DNA of 16,054 nt from assembly GCA_047605205.1 (NCBI GenBank), contig JASGGE010000093.1:1-16054 (forward strand), read 5' to 3'. Below are positions 7,018 to 12,985 of this stretch, piece after piece. Below the pieces are notes generated by a model that saw nothing but the letters and a program-made list of their open reading frames with translations, searched no databases and was not told where the DNA came from. A program made the translations under genes and the position numbers. Position 1 is the first letter of the stretch. Each line of letters opens with the position of its first letter. The stretch is from Siphonobacter sp047605205 (GTDB taxonomy: Bacteria > Bacteroidota > Bacteroidia > Cytophagales > Spirosomataceae).

Positions 7018-7968
7018 ATGAAGAAAGTATTCCTGACATTAGGAGCAGCCGCTTTAGTTACGATGAGTAGCTGGGCTCAAGAGGGGGAAAAACGTCCTAT
7101 TACTTCGGCAGAATATGACGCTGCTAAAAAAATAGTAGTAAAAAATCTCGAAAAAGATAGCTACGTAAAAGCAGGCAGTTTTATTCTGGATCGTTCAGGT
7201 GATCCAGTTTCATTTAAATTTTCTGACGGTACCGAACGTAAAGTTTATCTCTATAAGCTTTATGATACTGAAAAAATGGCTGAATTAGGGATGTACGTAA
7301 TCTATACAACCCCTAAAGATGGCAAAATGAAAGCCTTCCCCGTACCGAGTCCTGATGCTCCAGGGGAAGTATGGGGGAAATACATTGACGATCTGAAGTA
7401 TGGTGAAGAGGCCATGAAAGGCCTGGCGTCTTGCGTGGCGTTTGCATTCACTCGTCATGGAATTGGTGGTGCCGGTGCCGAAGTGAAAGAAGGTGAAAAA
7501 ATCGAATATTGTTTTCCTGCTGAAAGCCTGATAATGCTAGCAAATGGTACAACCACTACTATTAATTCTGTTCAAGCGGGGGATAAACTAGTAAGCTTCA
7601 ATGCTCAGACACAACAGCAGGAAGTAGCTATAGTTAAGCAGGTAGATAGGCACGATCAGAAAGAATTTGCTCTGACGCGTATCACATTAGTAAACCCGGA
7701 TTCTAAAGTGACGGCCTCTAATGCGGCACAGTTCGAAGGTTTTACACTGGAAGCAACTGCTAACCATCCCGTATTAACGGCTGACGGCGTGAAAAAAATG
7801 TCAGATGTGCGAGTAGGGGATGTAATGTACCATTTCGATGGGCAGACCCTTCAAGCCTTTGACGTATTCGTGACGCATCAATCGGCTCGTTCGGTTGAAA
7901 AAGTTTATAACCTAGTAACTGATAAAGCTACTTATATAGTAAATGGTACGGTGGTAATGACGAAATAA
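7018..7968 (+). CDS. Secreted protein with C-terminal Hint (hedgehog/intein-type) autoprocessing domain
   Basis: A 316-residue protein. Residues 1-20 are a Sec signal peptide (cleavage near SWA/QE). Residues 21-164 are a domain I do not recognise, with AEYDAAKKIVVKNLEKDSY, several beta-like stretches and one cysteine (Cys139). Residues 165-316 look like a Hint domain. It opens with the nucleophile Cys165 in CFPAESLIMLANGTTTTINSV and VQAGDKLVSF. The block B motif LEATANHPVLT carries Thr247 and His250, followed by DVRVGDVMYHF. It closes with VYNLVTDKATYIVNGTVV. The usual intein end (His-Asn then Cys/Ser/Thr) is absent: the protein stops at VVMTK. From family knowledge, only the N-terminal N-S acyl shift would be possible, so cleavage at Tyr164/Cys165 or transfer of residues 21-164 to a nucleophile is expected, not splicing. 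It is the last gene of the cassette, before a strong terminator. The cargo function is unknown. Confidence 0.82.
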   Translation: MKKVFLTLGAAALVTMSSWAQEGEKRPITSAEYDAAKKIVVKNLEKDSYVKAGSFILDRSGDPVSFKFSDGTERKVYLYKLYDTEKMAELGMYVIYTTPKDGKMKAFPVPSPDAPGEVWGKYIDDLKYGEEAMKGLASCVAFAFTRHGIGGAGAEVKEGEKIEYCFPAESLIMLANGTTTTINSVQAGDKLVSFNAQTQQQEVAIVKQVDRHDQKEFALTRITLVNPDSKVTASNAAQFEGFTLEATANHPVLTADGVKKMSDVRVGDVMYHFDGQTLQAFDVFVTHQSARSVEKVYNLVTDKATYIVNGTVVMTK

Positions 7969-7989
7969 CGTGAAATAATGACTACCCAT

Positions 7990-8037
7990 TATACAAGAAA
8001 AGCCCTACTCTAATTCAAGTAGGGCTTTTCTTGTATA
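7990..8037 (+). terminator. Strong intrinsic terminator of the aminotransferase/oxidase/Hint operon
   Basis: A perfect 20-bp stem (7990-8009 with 8018-8037) and an 8-base loop lie 21 bases after the Hint gene stop. The 3' arm reads AGTAGGGCTTTTCTTGTAT, so a T-tract is part of the stem, and the flanks are A/T. It separates the cassette from the GIN-domain gene. Confidence 0.88.
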
Positions 8038-8088
8038 TGCATGCAACTTTTTGACATTAATTCACATCTTTACCCAAACGGGGAAATT

Positions 8089-8787
8089 ATGAAAAAGATA
8101 AATATAGTAGTATTATTGATTACCAGTGCGTTGGTCGTCAATGCTCAAAACTGGAGTAAGTCGCGTCCGGTTTCTGGTTTTTCAGAAATACAGGTTAGTC
8201 ATGGAATTGATGTATATCTTACTCAGGATGGAAAAGAGAGCCTGCAACTTGAGGCAAAAGGCCTGGAAGAGGAAGAGGTTATTTCTGAAGTTAAAGGCGG
8301 AGTATTGATTCTTCGAATCGACCGGAAAGGCGGAATGATGAACTGGGGTCGAAATAATGGCGTAAAAGCCCGGGTATCTTTTCGAATGTTAAGTCGATTG
8401 AAAGCCAGTGGGGGTTCAGACATTTACAGTCAGGGGCAATTACACCTTCAGGATTTTGTCGTAGAAGCCAGTGGCGGATCAGACGTGAAATTAGATATTA
8501 AAGCCAGTCGGCTTTCCATCAAGGCTGGCGGAGGGTCAGACGTGAATTTAATGGGTAGTGTTGCGTATCTGGAAGCTACCGCGAACGGCGGTTCCGATCT
8601 GGATGCAAAAAGCCTTACGGCTGATAAAGTAATGGTACGTTCTTCCGGCGGATCGGATGCGTATGTATATGCTACGAAAGAAATTTCTGCTGAAGCCAGT
8701 GGGGGTAGTGATGTGTATTACAGAGGGCCAGCTAAAGCAGTCAATATACACAAATCAGGGGGGAGTGATATTCTACGCCGTAATTAA
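8089..8787 (+). CDS. Secreted head-GIN-domain (DUF2807) protein with seven GGSD repeats
   Basis: A 232-residue protein with a Sec signal peptide (MKKINIVVLLITSALVVNAQ, cleavage near residue 19). The mature part starts with SRPVSGFSEIQVSHGIDVYL, the usual opening of the head-GIN / putative auto-transporter adhesin domain. It then shows seven turns with a GGSD motif, aspartates at residues 111, 132, 151, 170, 190, 208 and 227. The 18-21-residue spacing fits one beta-helix rung each. I chose the ATG at 8089 because it gives the signal peptide; an upstream in-frame ATG at 8041 would add 16 poorly fitting residues. It is monocistronic, between the terminators at 7990-8037 and 8810-8836. These proteins are common in Bacteroidota and exported to the periplasm or surface; no molecular function is established that I can state. 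Confidence 0.9.
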   Translation: MKKINIVVLLITSALVVNAQNWSKSRPVSGFSEIQVSHGIDVYLTQDGKESLQLEAKGLEEEEVISEVKGGVLILRIDRKGGMMNWGRNNGVKARVSFRMLSRLKASGGSDIYSQGQLHLQDFVVEASGGSDVKLDIKASRLSIKAGGGSDVNLMGSVAYLEATANGGSDLDAKSLTADKVMVRSSGGSDAYVYATKEISAEASGGSDVYYRGPAKAVNIHKSGGSDILRRN

Positions 8788-8809
8788 TGCTATTGAGTCA
8801 TCAGTAGAG

Positions 8810-8836
8810 AGCCCAAGCTTAACATCTTGGGCTTTT
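8810..8836 (+). terminator. Intrinsic terminator of the GIN-domain gene
   Basis: AGCCCAAG (8810-8817) pairs with CTTGGGCT (8826-8833) around an 8-base loop, and TTTT ends at 8836. It lies between two convergent genes and may also serve the minus-strand aat gene, though the T-tract favours the plus direction. Confidence 0.8.
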
Positions 8837-8840
8837 GCTG

Positions 8841-9461
8841 TTAATTATAAAATGAAAAATGCCGAGCTTCTACATCAGTGAAGTGGCAATTTTGCTGTAA
8901 GGCAATACGTAAACGAAACATATAGTCAGCCCGAGCAATTTCGATGGCCCCATAGCGTCGGACATTATCATTAATAAATTGAGTATCCAGTAAAAAATAC
9001 TGTTGTTTTCGAAGCTGTTCAATTAAATAATGAAAAGCTACCTTAGAGGCATTAGGTTCATTGAAAAACATGGATTCCCCGAAAAAAGCACCGCCAATAG
9101 CAACACCATACAGGCCTCCAGCCAAACCGTTGTCAGTGTAAGCTTCTACGGAGTGAGCAAACCCTCTGCGGTGTAAATCCGTATAAGCTTCAATAATTTC
9201 TTCCGAAATCCAAGTACCTTCACCATCAGGCCTTGGGCGGGCACATCCTCGCATAACGCCTTGAAAATTAGTGTTTATTTTTACTTCGAATGTTTTCCTA
9301 TTAAGAATCGGGCGTAATGATTTGGCGGGTTTATAGGTGTCAATTGGAATAATAGCTCTTGGGTCAGGTGAATACCAATAAAGGGTATCATCCGAATCTG
9401 CCATTGGGAAAATCCCGTTCATATACCCATAAATTAGATCTTCGGCCGTAAGTGTGGTCAT
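8841..9461 (-). CDS. aat: Leucyl/phenylalanyl-tRNA--protein transferase
   Basis: Transfers Leu or Phe from aminoacyl-tRNA to proteins with N-terminal Arg or Lys, creating N-degrons for ClpS/ClpAP in the cytoplasm. The 206-residue length is normal for the shorter family members. Visible motifs are LIYGYMNGIFPM near the N-terminus, WYSPDPRAIIP, GTWISEEIIEAYTDLHRRGFAHSVE, GLAGGLYGVAIGGAFFGES and LLDTQFINDNVRRYGAIEI. The more usual form of the last motif is DCQ...LGA-EI, so Thr replaces the common Cys. It is convergent with the GIN-domain gene and divergent from the arginine cluster. A small hairpin lies directly upstream of its start (9472-9489). Confidence 0.94.
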   Translation of the reverse strand: MTTLTAEDLIYGYMNGIFPMADSDDTLYWYSPDPRAIIPIDTYKPAKSLRPILNRKTFEVKINTNFQGVMRGCARPRPDGEGTWISEEIIEAYTDLHRRGFAHSVEAYTDNGLAGGLYGVAIGGAFFGESMFFNEPNASKVAFHYLIEQLRKQQYFLLDTQFINDNVRRYGAIEIARADYMFRLRIALQQNCHFTDVEARHFSFYN

Positions 9462-9471
9462 AGGTAAATGT

Positions 9472-9489
9472 GGGAAGATTTTTCTTCCC
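9472..9489 (-). promoter_or_regulatory. Small hairpin/dyad just upstream of the aat start codon
   Basis: GGGAAGA (9472-9478) and TCTTCCC (9483-9489) form a 7-bp dyad with a TTTT spacer, 10 bases from the ATG at 9461. It could be an mRNA hairpin limiting ribosome access or a protein-binding dyad. Nothing else supports a function. Confidence 0.35.
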
Positions 9490-9553
9490 TGATATTAAAC
9501 TCGCTACCGGGGAATGTATCTAATGCTAAGGTAAATAAAAAAAAATGGGAACT

Positions 9554-9587
9554 CTTGTATAAGATACTGAGTTTTTTCTAAACTTTG
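9554..9587 (+). promoter_or_regulatory. Candidate promoter of the arginine leader transcript
   Basis: CTTG (9554-9557, one mismatch to the -33 TTTG) is followed after 22 bases by AAACTTTG (9580-9587, one mismatch to TAnnTTTG). Transcription would start near 9594, about 28 bases before the leader ATG at 9622. Confidence 0.4.
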
Positions 9588-9621
9588 CATCGTTTTTACA
9601 AACATCTCGTTTGAACTAGAA

Positions 9622-9717
9622 ATGAAATCACAGGGCATTCTCCAGCCTTACTTCAGTATCAGACCTCCGAGGCGGCACTTCTTTAGGCCGGAACGACGGA
9701 GGCCGATCCGCCTGTGA
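9622..9717 (+). CDS. Arginine-rich leader peptide of the arginine biosynthesis cluster (31 aa)
   Basis: A short ORF from an ATG at 9622 to a TGA at 9715-9717 encodes 31 residues. Eight are arginine (residues 14, 17, 18, 22, 25, 26, 27 and 30), all in the last 18 codons, including a run of three (25-27). The codons are AGA, AGG, CGG, AGG, CGA, CGG, AGG and CGC, so four of eight are AGA/AGG. argG uses only CGN for its 16 arginines, and argC for its 10. The ORF lies about 28 bases after a plausible promoter and 124 bases before the first gene of the arginine cluster. From the logic of known amino-acid leader peptides (trpL, hisL, leuL), it should sense charged tRNA-Arg by ribosome stalling. I do not know a named bacterial homologue. 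There is no Shine-Dalgarno sequence, as is usual for this phylum. Confidence 0.75.
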   Translation: MKSQGILQPYFSIRPPRRHFFRPERRRPIRL

Positions 9718-9827
9718 TTTTTCTGCCTACTCGGCATACTGTTTTCTTCTATTATTTGTTGTGATGAGTCGTTAAGTGGGGTTGTCTGACCAGCAGCCGA
9801 TGTTTCATTCAACACGCTGTTTTTTTT
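9702..9827 (+). promoter_or_regulatory. Putative transcription attenuator with alternative pairings
   Basis: Four segments could exchange partners. Segment 1 is GCCGA at 9702-9706, inside leader codons 27-29. Segment 2 is TCGGC at 9731-9735. Segment 3 is GCCGA at 9796-9800, which overlaps the 5' arm of the T-run hairpin. Segment 4 is its 3' arm at 9811-9819. Segment 2 can pair exactly with 1 or 3; the 2:3 pairing gains a further CTG/CAG (9739-9741 with 9791-9793). A ribosome stalled on Arg codons 25-27 would cover segment 1, free 2 to pair with 3, and so block the terminator. Pairings were found by eye, without energy calculation. Confidence 0.5.
9791..9827 (+). terminator. T-run hairpin before the GNAT gene (attenuator terminator candidate)
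   Basis: CAGC (9794-9797, or the overlapping copy at 9791-9794) pairs with GCTG (9816-9819). TGTT (9801-9804) pairs with AACA (9811-9814) around a 6-base loop. Eight T follow at once (9820-9827). The stem is short with an internal bulge, so it should be a moderate terminator, which suits regulated read-through. The GNAT start codon lies 14 bases downstream. Confidence 0.5.
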
Positions 9828-9841
9828 CCATTAGTACTAAA

Positions 9842-10510
9842 ATGAACGAATATAAAGTTCAGATTGCCTCGAAAGAGCATCTGTACCTCGCTGAAGAAAT
9901 TTGCTGGCACATGGAAGAAAGTGCTAAGCAACGTGGCACGGGCATTGCAAAACGTTCGCCCGAATACCTTCGTCGTAAGATGGAAGAGGGAAAGGCTATT
10001 GTCGCCATGACTCGTTCGGGGGATTGGGTTGGATTCTGTTACATTGAAACCTGGGATCACGGAAAGTTTGTAGCGAATTCGGGTTTGATTGTACACCCGC
10101 AGCATCGTAAAAGCGGTATCGCGAAAATGATCAAGGAAAAAGCCTTTGAATTATCGCGTAATAAATACCCAAATGCTAGAATTATTGGGATTACTACGAG
10201 TTTGGCAGTAATGAAAATTAACTCTGAACTAGGCTATAAACCAACAACTTTTAGCGAATTACCTGTTGATGATGCTTTCTGGAAAGGGTGTGGTTCCTGT
10301 GTGAATTTCGACGTGTTAAGTCGTACAGGCCGCAAGCATTGCCTTTGCACGGGTATGATGTATGATCCCTCATGGGAAAAAGAAAAGGAACGCAAACCCA
10401 AATGGAATTTCCTGAAAAACGTCAAAATCTATGAGCGTTGGAATAAGATCAAGCAACGGCTTTTGTTAAGGCATGATGAAAAAGAAGAAATCGAAGAGCC
10501 CGTCCTTTAG
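9842..10510 (+). CDS. GNAT-family acyltransferase of the arginine cluster, candidate N-acylglutamate synthase
   Basis: A 222-residue protein. Its first 130 residues form a GNAT fold with the acyl-CoA-binding motif GLIVHPQHRKSGIAKMI (81-97; pyrophosphate loop around R89-A94). The C-terminal part is special: CGSC (150-153) and CLC (167-169) in GRKHCLCTGMMYDP look like a four-cysteine metal or structural site, followed by a basic tail. I chose the ATG at 9842; a longer frame from a GTG at 9776 would run through the terminator-like hairpin and add a meaningless extension. It is the first gene after the arginine leader, and no argA or argJ is present. Related GNATs occur, as I recall, in arginine clusters of other Bacteroidota and have been proposed to make the N-acylglutamate. 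Whether it uses acetyl- or succinyl-CoA cannot be read from the sequence. Confidence 0.85.
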   Translation: MNEYKVQIASKEHLYLAEEICWHMEESAKQRGTGIAKRSPEYLRRKMEEGKAIVAMTRSGDWVGFCYIETWDHGKFVANSGLIVHPQHRKSGIAKMIKEKAFELSRNKYPNARIIGITTSLAVMKINSELGYKPTTFSELPVDDAFWKGCGSCVNFDVLSRTGRKHCLCTGMMYDPSWEKEKERKPKWNFLKNVKIYERWNKIKQRLLLRHDEKEEIEEPVL

Positions 10511-10559
10511 GTTTTGTTGATTCTTATGGGGTAACTGTTGCTGGTTAGTTATAATTTTG

Positions 10560-10590
10560 ACGGGTGGGAAGCAATTCCTTCCCGTTTTTT
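10560..10590 (+). terminator. Hairpin terminator with GCAA tetraloop between the GNAT gene and argG
   Basis: ACGGG (10560-10564) pairs with CCCGT (10581-10585). After a T-T mismatch, GGGAA (10566-10570) pairs with TTCCT (10575-10579) around a GCAA loop, and the T-run extends to 10590. This is a better intrinsic terminator than the one before the GNAT gene. It implies that argG and the genes after it need read-through or their own promoter. Confidence 0.78.
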
Positions 10591-10667
10591 ATTTAGTCTT
10601 TTCGTTTGATATATAACCTGGATCTGGAAAAATAGAAAGACCTCCAGTGTCCGCATTCACAAAGTCC

Positions 10668-11870
10668 ATGAGTAAACCCAAAGTTGTTTTGGCGTATAGT
10701 GGAGGATTGGATACCTCTTTTTGTGTCAAGTATCTGGCTGAAGACCAAGGCTATGAAGTACACTCCGTTTTGGTAGATACAGGTGGCTTTACTACCTCCG
10801 AACTGCAAACCGTTGAGCGGAATGCTTATGAATTGGGCGTAGCCAGCCACGCTACCTTGGATGTGGTAAACGACTACTACGAAAATTGTCTGAAGTATTT
10901 GGTATTTGGCAATGTTTTGAAAAACAATACATACCCGCTTTCAGTAAGTGCGGAGCGGGTTTTTCAGGCACTAGCAGTTGCTGAATACGCCAAGCAGATC
11001 GGTGCAAAGGCAGTCGCTCATGGAAGTACAGGTGCTGGCAATGATCAGGTTCGGTTTGATATGGTGTTCCGTATTGTTGTTCCTGAGGTAGAAATCATTA
11101 CTCCTATTCGGGATTTACGCCTAAGTCGTGAAGCTGAAATTGAATACCTGACGAATAAAGGCGTTCAACGTGACTGGACGAAGGCTGCTTACTCCATCAA
11201 CAAAGGTTTGTGGGGTACTTCAGTAGGTGGTAAAGAGACATTAACTTCTAATGGCTATTTACCTGAAGAAGCATGGCCTACCCAACTACAACGTAACGAT
11301 TCAGAAACAGTAACTCTGGATTTCGTACAGGGTGAATTGAAAGGTGTAAATGGCGAAAGCTTTGAAAACCCAGTTGATGCGATTCGTAAACTACAAACGC
11401 TAGCGACTCCTTTTGCTGTGGGGCGGGATATTCACGTAGGGGATACCATTATCGGAATTAAAGGCCGGGTAGGTTTTGAAGCGGCAGCTCCGCTGATTAT
11501 TCTGAAAGCTCACCACGCCTTAGAGAAACACGTTCTGACCGAACAGCAGGTATACTTTAAAGAATTATTGTCTGGCCAGTACGGAACGTTACTACACAAA
11601 GGGCAATTCCTGGAGCCAGCCATGCGTGATATCGAAACCTTCCTGCAAAGTACACAGGAGCATGTGAACGGTAAGGTTTTCGTTCAGGTGCAACCTTATC
11701 GTTTCTTCGTAACGGGTATTGAGTCGGCTTATGATTTGATGAGCAACGTCTTCGGAAGCTACGGTGAGATGAATAATGCCTGGTCGGGGGATGATGTACG
11801 GGGCTTCTCGAAAATTGCTTCGAATCAGACCATGATTCACCGTAAAATCACTGAGTTGAATGATAACTAG
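10668..11870 (+). CDS. argG: Argininosuccinate synthase
   Basis: Cytoplasmic ligase joining citrulline and aspartate with ATP (giving AMP and PPi) to form argininosuccinate, the penultimate arginine step. The PP-loop motif VLAYSGGLDTSF is at residues 6-17, and the AHGSTGAGNDQVRFD motif (nucleotide/aspartate binding) is near residue 115. SINKGLWGTSVGGKE corresponds to the family's S-D-NLWG segment. I chose the ATG at 10668 (400 residues); an in-frame GTG at 10647 would add seven residues before the conserved start. It follows a strong hairpin terminator after the GNAT gene, so its transcription may be separate from, or dependent on, read-through. All 16 arginines use CGN codons. No truncation is seen. 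Confidence 0.96.
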   Translation: MSKPKVVLAYSGGLDTSFCVKYLAEDQGYEVHSVLVDTGGFTTSELQTVERNAYELGVASHATLDVVNDYYENCLKYLVFGNVLKNNTYPLSVSAERVFQALAVAEYAKQIGAKAVAHGSTGAGNDQVRFDMVFRIVVPEVEIITPIRDLRLSREAEIEYLTNKGVQRDWTKAAYSINKGLWGTSVGGKETLTSNGYLPEEAWPTQLQRNDSETVTLDFVQGELKGVNGESFENPVDAIRKLQTLATPFAVGRDIHVGDTIIGIKGRVGFEAAAPLIILKAHHALEKHVLTEQQVYFKELLSGQYGTLLHKGQFLEPAMRDIETFLQSTQEHVNGKVFVQVQPYRFFVTGIESAYDLMSNVFGSYGEMNNAWSGDDVRGFSKIASNQTMIHRKITELNDN

Positions 11871-11882
11871 TTGATACTTAAA

Positions 11883-11921
11883 TGGTTATTGGTTGATAAA
11901 GCAGTTTTCTACTAATAACCA
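11883..11921 (+). repeat. Inverted repeat between argG and argC
   Basis: TGGTTATTGGT (11883-11893) pairs with ACTAATAACCA (11911-11921), 11 bp including one G-T, with a 17-base loop. There is no T-run after it, so an mRNA processing or stabilising hairpin is more likely than a terminator. Confidence 0.5.
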
Positions 11922-11944
11922 GTAAGTACCAGCAAACAACGCAA

Positions 11945-12901
11945 ATGAAGATTGGCATTATTGGAGCCGCTGGCTATACAGGCGGCGAATTGCTCCGTAT
12001 TTTAATATATCATCCCGAAGCAGAAATCGTGTATGCTCACTCGAATAGCCAGTCGGGCAAGTTCGTAGCATCTACACACACAGATTTATTCGGAGATACC
12101 GATTTACGTTTTTCCGAGAGTTTTCATACGGATGTTGACATTGTGTTTTTATGTTCGGGTCATGGGGAATCGAAGAAATTTCTGGCGGCAAATCCTGAAT
12201 TTGAAAAACTCAAAATCATTGACCTGAGCACCGATTTCCGGGATGAGTCGAATGGCTTTGTATATGGCTTACCTGAGTTACAACGTGAAAGCATCCGTCA
12301 GGCTCATAAAATTGCTAACCCTGGCTGTTTTGCTACGAGTATTGAGCTCGCTCTTTTACCGCTGGCTCAGGCAGGATTGCTGAAAAATGATGTCCACGTT
12401 TCGGCCGTTACGGGAAGTACAGGTGCAGGCCAGTCGCTTAGTTCAACCAGCCATTTTAGCTGGCGGAATAATAACATCAGTATTTACAAAGCCTTTACAC
12501 ACCAGCACCTGACTGAAATCGGAATGGTTTTACGTAAAGGTCAGCCGAATTTCACACAGTCGATCAATTTCATTCCATATCGGGGGAATTTCACGCGGGG
12601 AATTATGGCTAATGTTTATACACCATTTGAAGGATCGCTGGCGGAGGCTCAGACCTTATATACGGAATATTATGCCAGTCACCCATTCACGCACGTAAGC
12701 CCTGGCCCAATTGATCTGAAGCAAGTGGTCAATACCAATAAGGGGATTGTTCATCTGGAAGTACACGAAGGGCAACTACTAATTACCAGCATTATCGATA
12801 ACCTGACGAAAGGAGCTTCCGGCCAGGCTGTTCAGAACATGAACCTGATTTTTGGTCTGGAAGAAACGACTGGGTTACGGCTGAAATCGGTTGGGTTTTA
12901 A
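11945..12901 (+). CDS. argC: N-acyl-gamma-glutamyl-phosphate reductase
   Basis: NADPH-dependent reduction of N-acyl-gamma-glutamyl phosphate to the semialdehyde, third step of arginine synthesis. The N-terminal Rossmann motif is GIIGAAGYTGGELLRIL (4-20). The active-site cysteine is Cys128 in IANPGCFATSIELAL, and a VTGSTGAGQ segment follows in the catalytic domain. HLEVHEGQLLITSIIDNLTKGASGQAVQNMN is the typical C-terminal signature. The 318-residue length matches the shorter ArgC group. It lies 74 bases after argG and 84 before argD. The substrate acyl group (acetyl or succinyl) is not settled by this protein. Confidence 0.96.
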   Translation: MKIGIIGAAGYTGGELLRILIYHPEAEIVYAHSNSQSGKFVASTHTDLFGDTDLRFSESFHTDVDIVFLCSGHGESKKFLAANPEFEKLKIIDLSTDFRDESNGFVYGLPELQRESIRQAHKIANPGCFATSIELALLPLAQAGLLKNDVHVSAVTGSTGAGQSLSSTSHFSWRNNNISIYKAFTHQHLTEIGMVLRKGQPNFTQSINFIPYRGNFTRGIMANVYTPFEGSLAEAQTLYTEYYASHPFTHVSPGPIDLKQVVNTNKGIVHLEVHEGQLLITSIIDNLTKGASGQAVQNMNLIFGLEETTGLRLKSVGF

Positions 12902-12985
12902 CCAGGCAATCGGACCCGTTAGCTTTGGCGATGAGGTCTGCCAATAGTATTTTTCATACAGCTAATACGCCAGCAGGCTAAAGAC

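Larger units (their letters stand above)
9462..9841. other. Long intergenic region holding the arginine-cluster leader
   Basis: There are 380 bases between the divergent aat gene and the GNAT gene. It holds the aat dyad (9472-9489), a candidate plus-strand promoter (9554-9587), the arginine-rich leader ORF (9622-9717), alternative pairing segments (9702-9800) and a T-run hairpin (9791-9827). The base composition of the leader part (GC-rich) differs sharply from the AT-rich flanks. Confidence 0.75.

Noticed and set aside
7510..7968. Intein that splices
   Set aside because: There is no terminal His-Asn and no C-terminal extein, as the protein ends within a few residues of the last Hint strand. 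Only N-terminal processing is plausible.
8041..8088. Upstream in-frame ATG for the GIN-domain protein
   Set aside because: It would put 16 polar and mixed residues before a clean signal peptide and starts at the edge of the preceding terminator.
9776..9841. A longer start (GTG at 9776) for the GNAT gene
   Set aside because: The added 22 residues look random and are encoded by the T-run hairpin region. The ATG at 9842 begins right at the conserved domain.
9462..9841. ArgR-type operator in front of the arginine cluster
   Set aside because: I saw no convincing pair of ARG-box-like dyads by eye; a matrix scan with a Bacteroidota ArgR model would be needed to exclude it.
10552..10559. TAATTTTG as a promoter for argG
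   Set aside because: It is a perfect -7 word, but no -33 word lies at a fitting distance, and transcription would begin inside the terminator hairpin.
10647..10667. GTG start seven codons upstream of argG
   Set aside because: The ATG at 10668 places the PP-loop at the usual distance from the N-terminus; the extra residues match nothing known.
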